A DNA stretch of 64,000 bases, taken from Rhizobium phaseoli (GTDB lineage Bacteria > Pseudomonadota > Alphaproteobacteria > Rhizobiales > Rhizobiaceae). This document shows, one piece after another, positions 55,033-63,792 of this stretch (its first letter is position 1; each line of letters starts with the position of its first letter). The stretch covers positions 1 through 64,000 of the forward strand of contig NZ_WUFT01000011.1 in NCBI RefSeq assembly GCF_010668805.1, read 5' to 3'. Both the position numbers and the translations under genes were made by a program. Under the pieces are notes generated by a model. The model searched no databases. It was not told the origin of the DNA and saw only the letters and a program-made list of their open reading frames with translations.

Positions 55033-56082
55033 TTATGCCAGCGCCTCGATCTCTGCCCTTACCGCGTCCTGGTCCATCTCGTGCAGACCGATGACCACGA
55101 GGCGGGTGGCGCGCGTTTCGCTCGGACCCCAGGCACGGTCGAAATAATGGTCGATGCGGCTGCCGACGGCCTGAAGCTGCAAGCGCATCGGCTTGCCCGA
55201 GACATCGACGAAGCCTTTGAGACGCAGCACGTCATGGGCTGATATAATGCCCTTCAGGGACTCGACGAAGCCGGCGGGATCGGCAATGGATCCGAGATCG
55301 ACGACGAAGCTGTCGAATTCGTCGTGGTCGTGCGGCGTGCCGTCCTCATGCTCCAGCTCGTGATGCGACTTGCGATTGGCGACATCGCCCTCCGTGCCGA
55401 TGCCGAGGCCGAGCAGGATACCGGCCGAGACCTCTCCGTTCTTCGCCTCGATCATCACCGGCTTGCGTGCCGTGCGGGAGGCGACCTCGTCGCGAACCCT
55501 GATAAGGCCGGCGGCGTCGATCAGGTCGGTCTTGTTGAGCACGATCAGATCGGCGCAGGTGAGCTGGTCCTCGAACAGCTCCTCGATCGGGCTTTCGTGA
55601 TCAAGCGATTCATCCTCGGCGCGCGCAGCATCGACGGCATCATGGTCGTCGGCAAAACGGCCGGCGGCGACGGCCGCGCTGTCGACCACGGTGATGACGC
55701 TGTCGACGGTCACCTGGGTGCGAATGTCAGGCCAGTTGAAGGCCGCGACCAGCGGCTGCGGCAGGGCGAGCCCCGAGGTTTCGATGACAATATGATCGGG
55801 CCGCTGCTCACGCTCGAGCAGCTTCGTCATCGTCGGGATAAAATCGTCGGCGACGGTGCAGCAGATGCAGCCATTGGTCAGCTCGATAATGTCGTCCTCG
55901 GTGCAATTGTCAGCACCGCACCCCTTCAGTACCTCGCCATCGACGCCGAGATCGCCGAACTCGTTGATGATGAGCGCGATCTTCTTGCCGCCGGCATTGG
56001 TGAGCAGGTTGCGGATCATCGTCGTCTTGCCAGCGCCGAGAAAGCCGGTGATGACGGTTGCGGGAATTTTCTGCTGGTTCAT
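55033..56082 (-). CDS. cobW: CobW-type GTPase, cobalt chaperone
   Basis: A 349-residue G3E GTPase. Walker A is TGFLGAGKTT at residues 11-20; the metal-binding motif GCICC is in TNGCICCTVADDF; a C-terminal CobW_C domain ends the protein. A histidine-rich stretch HHELEHEDGTPHDHDEF near residue 240 could bind metal. It probably delivers cobalt to CobN. It follows cobP by four bases. Confidence 0.96.
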   Translation of the reverse strand: MNQQKIPATVITGFLGAGKTTMIRNLLTNAGGKKIALIINEFGDLGVDGEVLKGCGADNCTEDDIIELTNGCICCTVADDFIPTMTKLLEREQRPDHIVIETSGLALPQPLVAAFNWPDIRTQVTVDSVITVVDSAAVAAGRFADDHDAVDAARAEDESLDHESPIEELFEDQLTCADLIVLNKTDLIDAAGLIRVRDEVASRTARKPVMIEAKNGEVSAGILLGLGIGTEGDVANRKSHHELEHEDGTPHDHDEFDSFVVDLGSIADPAGFVESLKGIISAHDVLRLKGFVDVSGKPMRLQLQAVGSRIDHYFDRAWGPSETRATRLVVIGLHEMDQDAVRAEIEALA

Positions 56083-56086
56083 GAAC

Positions 56087-56611
56087 TTAACCCTTCATTT
56101 TCAACGGCAGGCCTGCCGCGATGAAATAGACTTCAGCGGCCTTGGCCGCAATTGATTGGTGCAGCCGGCCGGCATGATCGCGGAATTCCCGCGCCATGCG
56201 ATTATCCGGCACGATGCCGAGGCCGACCTCGTTGGAAACGAAAACGAGCTGCGCCTTTGCCTGCGACAGGAAATTGGTGAGCGTTAAAAATTCCGCCGCC
56301 ATATCGCGCTGCTCCATCATCAGATTGGTGACCCAGAGTGTCAGGCAATCGATCAGCACGACGCGGCCGGCGCCATCGATGGCACCGAGCGTGCCGACAA
56401 GATCGAGCGGCTCCTCATGCGTCGCCCACGACGGGCCGCGATCGGCTCTGTGCTGGGCAATGCGTGCCTGCATTTCCTCGTCCCAGGCGCGGCCGGTCGC
56501 GAGGTAGTGACGATCGAGGCCGGTCGAAACGACAAGGGACTCGGCGAAGCGGGATTTGCCGGAGCGTGCGCCGCCGAGGATGAAGGTTGGATTGGAGAGA
56601 GCGGTCGTCAT
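56087..56611 (-). CDS. cobP: Adenosylcobinamide kinase / adenosylcobinamide-phosphate guanylyltransferase
   Basis: A 174-residue bifunctional P-loop enzyme (CobU family): [17 protein letters not shown] near the start, [20 protein letters not shown] and [14 protein letters not shown]. It activates adenosylcobinamide to the GDP form used by CobS. It is the first gene after the riboswitch and has a long leader. The start ATG 56611 is selected over ATG 56647 by family length; neither has a good ribosome site. Confidence 0.95.
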   Translation of the reverse strand: MTTALSNPTFILGGARSGKSRFAESLVVSTGLDRHYLATGRAWDEEMQARIAQHRADRGPSWATHEEPLDLVGTLGAIDGAGRVVLIDCLTLWVTNLMMEQRDMAAEFLTLTNFLSQAKAQLVFVSNEVGLGIVPDNRMAREFRDHAGRLHQSIAAKAAEVYFIAAGLPLKMKG

Positions 56612-56646
56612 GCGCAAACGGCCCTTTGACGGGATACTGCGTCCCA

Positions 56647-56793
56647 CCCACCCTCATTCCTGTGCTCGTCACAGGAATCCAGCCACGGCGCGTCCGCGCC
56701 GTGAATGACTCCATGCGGCTTTGCGGGGATTCTGCTGTGCCCAAGGACTTGGGCACGCTGGATTCCTGTGACGAGCACAGGAATGAGGGAGGA
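56647..56793. repeat. Palindromic mosaic element, family A, in the cobP leader
   Basis: Near-perfect terminal arms (CACCCTCATTCCTGTGCTCG at the left and CGAGCACAGGAATGAGGGAG at the right) flank hairpins ACGGCGCG/CGCGCCGT and CCCAAGGACTTGGG. It lies between the riboswitch and cobP in transcription order, so any riboswitch-controlled transcript must read through it. Confidence 0.88.
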
Positions 56794-56981
56794 GAGGAAA
56801 GCGCCCCTCAAACGGGCAATACAACGAGACGCCGTCATACCCCCCCCTCTCCAGCTAGGGAGAAGGAGAATCCCACATGCGCGGCACCAAGCCATGCCGA
56901 ATTCAATCGTTCAGCCAAAACAACCTCCGTGCTGGCAGCGGGCCTTTTGCCCAGGGTTGGGCTTCTCGCCCGGCACGGGAT

Positions 56982-57340
56982 GGCAGGTCTCCTGGCTCGC
57001 GGTTATCGGCCGCGATCGGGGCAGACCGGAAACCGGTCGCCCTGATCGTGCCAGCGGATCTGCCTCGCCTTCCCGGCTGCATCGATGAAAAGGTGGACGA
57101 TTCGTAGATTGAGAGGCGTCCGACCCCGGTTGATCACCATGCATGTCCAGTGGCTTTTCCGGCATTTGACCCATCCCACCCACCTGCATCATTGCAGCAG
57201 CGGCAGGAAGGGCTCGATGCCGGATGGAAGACCCTGACCGCTCTACAGTCGCGGGGTCGGCTGTGATGAGTACGCCCGGCTTGGGTCCGCCCCGTCACAT
57301 TCCCTTTTCATCCGGAAGGCGTAACACCGATCCGGAACCA
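56982..57340 (-). promoter_or_regulatory. Cobalamin (adenosylcobalamin) riboswitch
   Basis: On the minus strand the order of conserved elements is GGGAA (about 57303), GCCGACCCCGCGACTGTAGAG (57243-57260, the CCCGC-ACTGTA core), GCCACTG (57148-57154) and the B12 box AGCCAGGAGACCTGCC (56997-56982). This is the class-I B12 riboswitch layout. The element lies upstream of cobP and would turn down cobPWNO when cobalamin is plentiful. Confidence 0.92.
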
Positions 57341-57641
57341 TCCGTTATATCCGCGGATAGTTAGATGACCATCCGCGTGGGATGATCAGGTGACCATCCG
57401 TTGACGGATGGTTAGGCAAGCTCAGGGGCGAAGTCAACCGCCCTCGACGGCCGGGAATGGCCAGCCAGCCGGGGCAACGCCGGCAACACGACTTACCCTA
57501 CCTAAAACATCGTCATTTATCAGATACTTACGTCACAATTATTTATCCCGGGCGCCGGCTTTTCGCCGCAATTACGTCGCAAGCGGACTGCGCCGCCCCT
57601 CGTGCCCTTGACCGGGCCTCTTCCTGCCTAGTTGTTTTGCC
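57341..57641. other. Region between the riboswitch and the ClC gene
   Basis: 301 bases with repeated GTGACCATCCG/GATGACCATCCG motifs (57365-57410), including the palindrome ACCATCCGTTGACGGATGGT (57403-57422 approximately). They could be operator sites for cobP (minus) or clcA (plus). No credible ORF. Confidence 0.45.
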
Positions 57642-59432
57642 ATGCTTATGAAATTGGATCGGCGCCGGTTCCGAGCGCTGCGTGTATTCTTCGATCCGGG
57701 GCGGCTGCGGGCGCTCACCCGTCGCAGCGAGGTCGGCTTGTCGCTGGCGGGTGCCGTCGTCGGCATCGCCTCCGGTCTTGCCGTCACCGGCATGAGCTAT
57801 GTCTCCAATCAATTGCATCAGATGGTCTTCGGCATCGCCGACAGCGAGCGCCTGAGCTCGTCGGTGATCGAAGACAAGCTGCTGCTTCTCACCGCCCCGG
57901 TCATCGGTGGCGTCCTGCTCGGCCTGTTGCTGTTCGTACTGGCGAAACGGCGCAAGAAACCGATGGTCGACCCGATCGAGGCCAATGCCCTGCATGGCGG
58001 CCGCCTGTCCTTGACCGACAGCATCATCGTTGCCGTGCAGAACCTTATCTCCAACGGGTTCGGCGCCTCCGTCGGCCTGGAGGCCGGCTATACCCAGCTT
58101 GCCGCCGGCCTCGCTTCGAAATTCGGCCTGAAGCTGCAGCTTCGCCGCTCGGACCTACGTGTCCTCGTCGGCTGCGGCGCGGCGGGCGCCATCGCCGCCG
58201 CCTTCAACGCGCCGCTGACCGGCGCTTTCTATGCCTTCGAGCTGATTATCGGCACCTACACGATCGTCTCGTTGACCCCTGTGGTCGTCTCGGCCCTCGT
58301 TTCCACCCTCATCGCAAGGCTGCTTACCCATGGCGATTTCACCATAGATATCGGCAGCTTCGGCTCGGTCGTGCCGGCCGATTATGTCCCAGCCATGCTG
58401 CTCGGCGCGGTCTCAGCCGGCGTCGGCATCCTGATCATGCAGGGCGTCTCCTTCGTCGAGGAGTTGGCGCGCAAGAGCTCGATCGCCCCGCCCTTCCGCC
58501 CGGCGCTTGGCGGCATTGTCGTCGGACTTCTGGCAATGATTTCGCCACAGGTGCTCTCGGCCGGCCACGGCGCGCTGCATCTCAATCTCTCCCGCGAGGT
58601 GGCGATCCCGGCGCTGATCGGCCTCTTCCTCTTGAAATCCCTGGCCTCAGCGATCTCGATCGGCTCCGGCTTCAGGGGCGGCCTGTTCTTCGCCTCACTG
58701 TTCATGGGCGCCCTGCTCGGCAAGCTCTTTGCCTATTGCGGCCCCTATTTCGCCGAGGCGACGCTGACGCCCGTGATCTATGCCGTGGTCGGCATGAGTT
58801 CGCTTGCCGTCGCCGTCATCGGCGGGCCGTTGACGATGACGTTCCTGGCGCTCGAAATTACCGGCGATTTTCCGATCACCGCGCTGGTGCTTGCCGCCGT
58901 CATCACCTCCTCACTCGTCGTCCGCTCAACCTTCGGCTATTCCTTCGCCACCTGGCGCTTCCACCTGCGTGGTGAAAGCATCCGCAGCGCCCATGACGTC
59001 GGCTGGATCCGCAACCTCACGGTGGACAAGCTGATGCGCGCCGACGTCAAGACGGCAAGGGCGGGCATTTCCCTGGAGGAATTCAAGCAGGCTTTCCCGA
59101 TCGGCTCGACCCAGCGCGTCATCCTCGTCGAGGAGAGCGACAAATATGCAGGCCTCGTGCTGGTGCCGGAGATCTACGCCAATCCGACCGATGCGCAGGA
59201 CGAGGGCAAGACGCTTGCCGATTTCATCCACTACCGGAACGATTTCCTGCAGCCGCAGATGAATGCCAGGCAGGCGGCGGCGATCTTCGACAAGAGCGAA
59301 AGCGAAGCCCTCGCCGTCGTCAACAACCTGATCGAACGCAAGGTGATCGGTCAGCTCAGCGAAAGCTATACACTGCGCCGCTACAGTGAAGAACTCGACC
59401 GTCGCCGTCGAGAGGTCTCAGGCGAGATCTAA
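57642..59432 (+). CDS. ClC-type chloride channel or H+/Cl- antiporter
   Basis: A 596-residue ClC protein with about 14-18 helical segments and a C-terminal cytoplasmic CBS-like region (residues 455-596). Signature positions are GASVGLEAGYTQ (gating Glu present, but the usual Arg of GREGP is Leu and the Pro is Gly), and GSGFRGGLFFASLFMGALLG. The kept Glu suggests proton-coupled exchange. The start is ATG 57642. Confidence 0.93.
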   Translation: MLMKLDRRRFRALRVFFDPGRLRALTRRSEVGLSLAGAVVGIASGLAVTGMSYVSNQLHQMVFGIADSERLSSSVIEDKLLLLTAPVIGGVLLGLLLFVLAKRRKKPMVDPIEANALHGGRLSLTDSIIVAVQNLISNGFGASVGLEAGYTQLAAGLASKFGLKLQLRRSDLRVLVGCGAAGAIAAAFNAPLTGAFYAFELIIGTYTIVSLTPVVVSALVSTLIARLLTHGDFTIDIGSFGSVVPADYVPAMLLGAVSAGVGILIMQGVSFVEELARKSSIAPPFRPALGGIVVGLLAMISPQVLSAGHGALHLNLSREVAIPALIGLFLLKSLASAISIGSGFRGGLFFASLFMGALLGKLFAYCGPYFAEATLTPVIYAVVGMSSLAVAVIGGPLTMTFLALEITGDFPITALVLAAVITSSLVVRSTFGYSFATWRFHLRGESIRSAHDVGWIRNLTVDKLMRADVKTARAGISLEEFKQAFPIGSTQRVILVEESDKYAGLVLVPEIYANPTDAQDEGKTLADFIHYRNDFLQPQMNARQAAAIFDKSESEALAVVNNLIERKVIGQLSESYTLRRYSEELDRRRREVSGEI

Positions 59433-59436
59433 ACCG

Positions 59437-60486
59437 CTAGGAACCAGTGTCGGCGGGCTTGAAAACGTTGACCGCCTTCGAAACACCGCGCAATTCGAAG
59501 GATCCGAGACATTGACTCGCAACCGCGCAGGTCACGGCGAAACTCTCCGACATCAGGAGATGGTGCCCGAGCGTGCCGCAGAGCTTTTCGAGCCGCGAGG
59601 CCTCGTTGACGGCGCTGCCGATCACCGTGAAGTCAAGCCTGCCACGCGCGCCGATATTTCCATAGAACACCTCGCCGAGATGCAGCACGACATCCACGCC
59701 GATATCGGGGCCGCCATTATCCGTCCGCTGATGATTCAACGCCTTGTTCGCTTCCAGAATATTCCGTGCGGAGACCAGCGCGGCCATGCATGACTTTTGC
59801 GGGTCCTCGGCGTCCGTCGGAAAGATCGCCAGCACGCTGTCACCCATGAATTTGAGGATCTCGCCGGAATTTTCCTCGACGTGCCGGCCGATCAGGTCGA
59901 AATGTTCGTTCAGAAATCCGGCGATCTCTCCAGGCTGGTAGACCTCGGTCAGCGCCGTGAAGTTTCTGAGGTCGGCAAGCAGGATCGCAGCATTGATGGA
60001 GCCTCCCGTTCCTCTCTGGATATCGCCCGCAAGGATGCGTGCACTTGTCTTGGCGCCAGTGTAGACAGCAAGGATATCCGCGGCGGTTTTCGAAGCCGCG
60101 ATGCGGTAGCAAGCAAGCCCCAGTGCCGGGAAAAACCTGGCAACGATCGCCAATTGATCATCGGAGAATCCACCCGGTCTGTCGCTTGTAAGCGACAGGC
60201 TGACACCGCGCAGCGCAGCCTCCTTCGGGAACTCCAGCAGGCTGACAAGGTGATCCGTGCCGCCGTCAAGCGCGAATTCCGCAAGCCGTGGATAGTCGTC
60301 GACACCCTCGCCCTTGGCGATGTTCCAGCGCCCTGACGTCTCATTACGGCCGAGCAGATAATAGATCGGCGTCTTCTCAAAGTTCAGCACTGCCGCAGTG
60401 CCATATTCGGCGTTCTCGATGGTGGTGGCACCGCCGCGCACGAAATTGGCCGAGACGCCGCCATACATGGGGTGAATGGACGGCAT
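59437..60486 (-). CDS. Class III adenylate/guanylate cyclase
   Basis: A 349-residue open frame with a class III cyclase domain in its C-terminal half: AAILLADLRNFTALTE (metal Asp), NSGEILKFMGDSVLAIF (second metal Asp and the FMGD pattern), and RLDFTVIGSAVNEASRL (substrate Arg region). ATG 60486 is the first standard start. The frame stays open to 60627, and the extra N-terminal reading (QWILERGITSEHIGDLIEG, IWRGSIAMPS) resembles the usual start of soluble rhizobial cyclases, so the true start is probably further upstream. Convergent with the ClC gene. Confidence 0.88.
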   Translation of the reverse strand: MPSIHPMYGGVSANFVRGGATTIENAEYGTAAVLNFEKTPIYYLLGRNETSGRWNIAKGEGVDDYPRLAEFALDGGTDHLVSLLEFPKEAALRGVSLSLTSDRPGGFSDDQLAIVARFFPALGLACYRIAASKTAADILAVYTGAKTSARILAGDIQRGTGGSINAAILLADLRNFTALTEVYQPGEIAGFLNEHFDLIGRHVEENSGEILKFMGDSVLAIFPTDAEDPQKSCMAALVSARNILEANKALNHQRTDNGGPDIGVDVVLHLGEVFYGNIGARGRLDFTVIGSAVNEASRLEKLCGTLGHHLLMSESFAVTCAVASQCLGSFELRGVSKAVNVFKPADTGS

Positions 60487-60787
60487 CGCGATGCTGCCCC
60501 GCCATATCGGAAAGCCATCAGCGATCAGCCGATCGCACAGCCCCTCAATGAGGTCACCGATATGCTCGCTGGTGATTCCCCGCTCTAAAATCCATTGAAT
60601 ATGATCGCTAATTTTTAAATCTCCACATCAGCCGGGGCAATCTTATGACGGCAAATCGGGCAAATGGGCGGCGATGCCGAACCGGGTTGCCGCCATATCA
60701 ATTGATAATCGCGCCAAGCCAATATTTCCAGCCATTACGGACGGGAAGTCTTTTCATATGAAAGCGGTTGGATGGCGGACTCGTCGC

Positions 60788-61558
60788 TCACATCCTGACC
60801 GTCATGCCACCATCGACAGTCAGCACGTGGCCATTGACAAAGGAAGCTGCGGCGCTTGCAAGAAACAACGCCGCGCCGGCGATCTCCTCGGGGCGCCCCC
60901 AGCGCTGGACCGGAATGCGCTGGCGCACGAAGGGCATCAATTCCTCGTTCGCGGCCATGGCCGCATTGGTCTCGGTCGCAAACCAGCCCGGCGCAATCGC
61001 GTTGCTGGTGATGCCGTAAGGGCCGAATTCGACCGCCATGCCGCGCATCAGCCCGGTCAAGCCCTGCTTGGCTGCCGGATAGACGCAATCGCCGGGCATG
61101 ACGACATGGCCGCTGATCGATGTCACCGAGATCAGGCGGCCATAATTGCGCCGTTTCATCAGCACGGCGGCGTCCCGCGAAAGCGTCATCGCAGCGGCCA
61201 GATCGGTGCGCAGCAGTTCGATGATGGCATCATCATCGAACTCGGCCAGCGGGCGCCTGTCACGGGCGCCGACATTATTGATCAGGATATCGAGGCGACC
61301 ATGAGCCCTTTCGATATCAGCCATCAAGACACGTTGGGCCTCGCGATCGGCGATGTCGAAGGCGGCAGCCTCCGCCGTGCCACCGGCCGCACGGATGATC
61401 CTTACAGCGTTTTCCAGCGTCGCCGCCGTGCGTCCGGTAACGATGACATGGGCGCCGGCCTCTGCAAGAGCACGTGCCATCTCGAAACCCAGACCGCGGC
61501 CGCCGCCGGTCACCAGCGCCACCTGACCCGCCAGTGAAAATCTATCCATCACGCTCAT
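60788..61558 (-). CDS. Short-chain dehydrogenase/reductase
   Basis: A 256-residue SDR with complete motifs: TGGGRGLGFEMARAL, NNVGARD, catalytic SxxxxxxxxxxYPAAK (Tyr and Lys present) and GYG-type C-terminus LTVDGGM. It resembles gluconate 5-dehydrogenase/3-oxoacyl reductase relatives. The start ATG 61558 fits the family; the upstream extension lacks a good start. Substrate unknown. Confidence 0.92.
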   Translation of the reverse strand: MSVMDRFSLAGQVALVTGGGRGLGFEMARALAEAGAHVIVTGRTAATLENAVRIIRAAGGTAEAAAFDIADREAQRVLMADIERAHGRLDILINNVGARDRRPLAEFDDDAIIELLRTDLAAAMTLSRDAAVLMKRRNYGRLISVTSISGHVVMPGDCVYPAAKQGLTGLMRGMAVEFGPYGITSNAIAPGWFATETNAAMAANEELMPFVRQRIPVQRWGRPEEIAGAALFLASAAASFVNGHVLTVDGGMTVRM

Positions 61559-61634
61559 GGTCTTACCGCTCTCGATCAGCTCCGCTGGGAAATTAATGGA
61601 CTCAGTCAACTAATTTGGCAAGAGCAGAACGAGC

Positions 61635-63089
61635 CTAACCGAGCAGTCCCGCCAACCAGCGCCGATCGAGGTGACGTTCCAATTCCCCGGCGATCTCATC
61701 CAGCGCCTGCTCGACACTCTCGCGGTAATTCCTCCGCTCGCCTGATAACCCGAAGCTCTGCAGCAGCCGGGCGCGGTAGGCGTCGCTGCCGAAGAGCCCG
61801 TGCAGGTAGGTGCCCATGATCAGGCCGTCGGCCGAAAGCGCCCCATCGTGTGCCCCGTCGATGATCGCCGACGGCCGGGTGCCATCCGGGCCACGGGTGA
61901 TGCCGAGATGGATCTGGTAGCCGGCAAGCGGCACGTCGTATTCGGTTGAGCGGGCATGACTGTTGCGCACGGTTTTTTCAGGCGCCATCTCGGTCTCAAC
62001 GTCGAGAAGCGCAAGCCCCGGCGTCTCGAGTGTTCCGCCCTCGATGCCTAGTGGATCATGCACGGTCCGACCAAGCATCTGGTAGCCGCCGCAAATGCCG
62101 ATCACCCGGCCGCCGCGCCTGACATGCGCCTGGAGGTCGCGGTCCCAGCCCTCGGCCCTCAAGTCGGCAAGATCCGATATCGTCGATTTGGAGCCGGGAA
62201 GGATGACGAGGCTCGCATCCGCTGGCAGCCGCTCGCCTGATCGCACGAAGACCAGCTCGACATCCGGCTCGCTCCTCAGCGGATCGAGATCGTCGAAATT
62301 AGCGATACGCGGCAGCACCGGAACGGCAATCTTCAGCGCGCCCGCCCCGCCCTTCGCCAGCCGTTCGAGCACGACCGAATCTTCGGCCGGCAGGCGTGCG
62401 GCACCCGGCAGCCACGGCACGACGCCGAAACACGGCCAGCCGGTAAAGCCTTCGATGGCGCGGATGCCGTCGTCAAACAGCGAAACGTCGCCGCGGAACT
62501 TGTTGATGAAATAACCCGCAATCATCGCTCGGTCGCCCTCATCGAGGATCGCATGCGTTCCGACCAGCGAGGCGATGACGCCGCCGCGGTCGATATCACC
62601 GACCAGCACGACAGGCACGCGGGCACGCGTCGCAAAGCCCATATTGGCGATATCGGCGGCCCTGAGATTGATCTCGGCCGGCGATCCGGCACCCTCGACG
62701 ATAACGAGATCGGCATCTGCTGCCATTTTTTCGAAACTCTCGAGCACGGCGCCGAGCAGTTGCGGCTTCAGCCGCTGATAGTCGCGTGCTTTCGCCTGCC
62801 CGAATACCTTGCCCTGTACGATGATCTGGCTGCCGTTTTCCGATTGCGGCTTAAGCAGCACCGGGTTCATGTGTACCGAAGACGGCGTGCGTGCAGCCAG
62901 TGCCTGCAGCCACTGCGCTCGGCCGATCTCGCCGCCGTCATCGGCGACCGCTGCATTGTTCGACATGTTTTGTGGCTTGAACGGCCGCACAGTAAGCCCG
63001 CGATTGGCCGCCAGCCGGCAAAGGCCCGCGACCAGCACCGTTTTTCCGACATCCGAGCCGGTTCCCTGCAGCATGATCGCTCTTGCCAT
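61635..63089 (-). CDS. cobQ: Cobyric acid synthase CobQ
   Basis: A 484-residue amidotransferase that amidates carboxylates b, d, e and g. The N-terminal ATPase has LQGTGSDVGKTVLVAGLCRL; the glutaminase domain has ICGGYQMLG with the nucleophile Cys and a later HxL-type YLHGLFG. The start is ATG 63089. It lies apart from the other cob genes, behind a structured leader. Confidence 0.97.
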   Translation of the reverse strand: MARAIMLQGTGSDVGKTVLVAGLCRLAANRGLTVRPFKPQNMSNNAAVADDGGEIGRAQWLQALAARTPSSVHMNPVLLKPQSENGSQIIVQGKVFGQAKARDYQRLKPQLLGAVLESFEKMAADADLVIVEGAGSPAEINLRAADIANMGFATRARVPVVLVGDIDRGGVIASLVGTHAILDEGDRAMIAGYFINKFRGDVSLFDDGIRAIEGFTGWPCFGVVPWLPGAARLPAEDSVVLERLAKGGAGALKIAVPVLPRIANFDDLDPLRSEPDVELVFVRSGERLPADASLVILPGSKSTISDLADLRAEGWDRDLQAHVRRGGRVIGICGGYQMLGRTVHDPLGIEGGTLETPGLALLDVETEMAPEKTVRNSHARSTEYDVPLAGYQIHLGITRGPDGTRPSAIIDGAHDGALSADGLIMGTYLHGLFGSDAYRARLLQSFGLSGERRNYRESVEQALDEIAGELERHLDRRWLAGLLG

Positions 63090-63176
63090 GGTGGCCGCCT
63101 TTCGCTGAGGCGAGGCCTACAATGGCCAGCGACACCGGGTCAAGACTTGGCCCGGGAAGCTTCCCGCAGAAACGCG

Positions 63177-63209
63177 AAAACCGCGCATGGCCTTGGCTCT
63201 GCGCGGTTT
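63177..63209 (-). terminator. Terminator-like hairpin in the cobQ leader
   Basis: A ten-pair stem AAACCGCGCA with TGCGCGGTTT, followed on the minus strand by a short T-run, lies about 90 bases before the cobQ start. It could be an attenuator. Confidence 0.55.
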
Positions 63210-63724
63210 GCCGAAAACACAGGCGTCTTCACCCTTACACGGCGAAGCTCGCTTTCTCCGGTACGCACTACCTGAACCGGAGAAGCGGCGGTCATTCCCG
63301 CCACGACCCAACTGATAACGGCACATTCTTACCGGAGAGTTATTGAAGCCTTACGCAATTCTTAATTTTGATCTTTTTTGACATTCCGATCGAAATTTCT
63401 GCAGAAGACCCGACGATGATCGCGAAGAGCGTGCAGTTCGCTCGAGCGTACGATTTTCCGATTATTGAGATAAATTCTTCGAATTCAATAATTTAGTCCC
63501 GCAACCATCAGCAGAAGAAGGTTGATTTCTGCCAGCGAACGCGTAGGCTTCCCAAAAAACGCCATTTTCGAGCATGACCTGCAATAAGCAGCCGGAACCG
63601 TAAGGACGGAAGGCACCCATGAACCGGAAATGTATGTCTCGGCATCGCCCATCCGTCATTTCATTTTGGGTACCGGAAGGATTTGTCGCGGATTTCCGAC
63701 CCTGGCTGCACGTCCGTAGATTCA

Positions 63725-63770
63725 AGGTATTACAGCCGCATTAGCGCATCTGAAAAGACCGCTGTTGTAG
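63725..63770. repeat. Palindromic mosaic element, family E (degenerate)
   Basis: TTACAGCCGCATTAGCGCATC with GACCGCTGTTGTAG resembles the element at 35812-35853. Confidence 0.55.
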
Positions 63771-63792
63771 AGAAGAATTCGGGGAAATGACG

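Larger units (their letters stand above)
63090..63792. other. Structured leader and intergenic region upstream of cobQ
   Basis: On the minus strand the 703 bases contain a hairpin TTCTCCGGT/ACCGGAGAA (63254-63284), a terminator-like stem AAACCGCGCA/TGCGCGGTTTT (63177-63209), and a palindrome CGGGAAGCTTCCCG (63153-63166). No B12 box was found. A degenerate family E repeat sits at 63725-63770. No credible ORF. Confidence 0.5.

Noticed and set aside
63090..63340. A cobalamin riboswitch for cobQ.
   Set aside because: No AGCCAGGAGACC box, GCCACTG or CCCGC-ACTGTA core is present on either strand.
63462..63725. Minus-strand ORF of 87 codons before the ProX-like gene.
   Set aside because: No motif and no good start; low confidence that it is translated.
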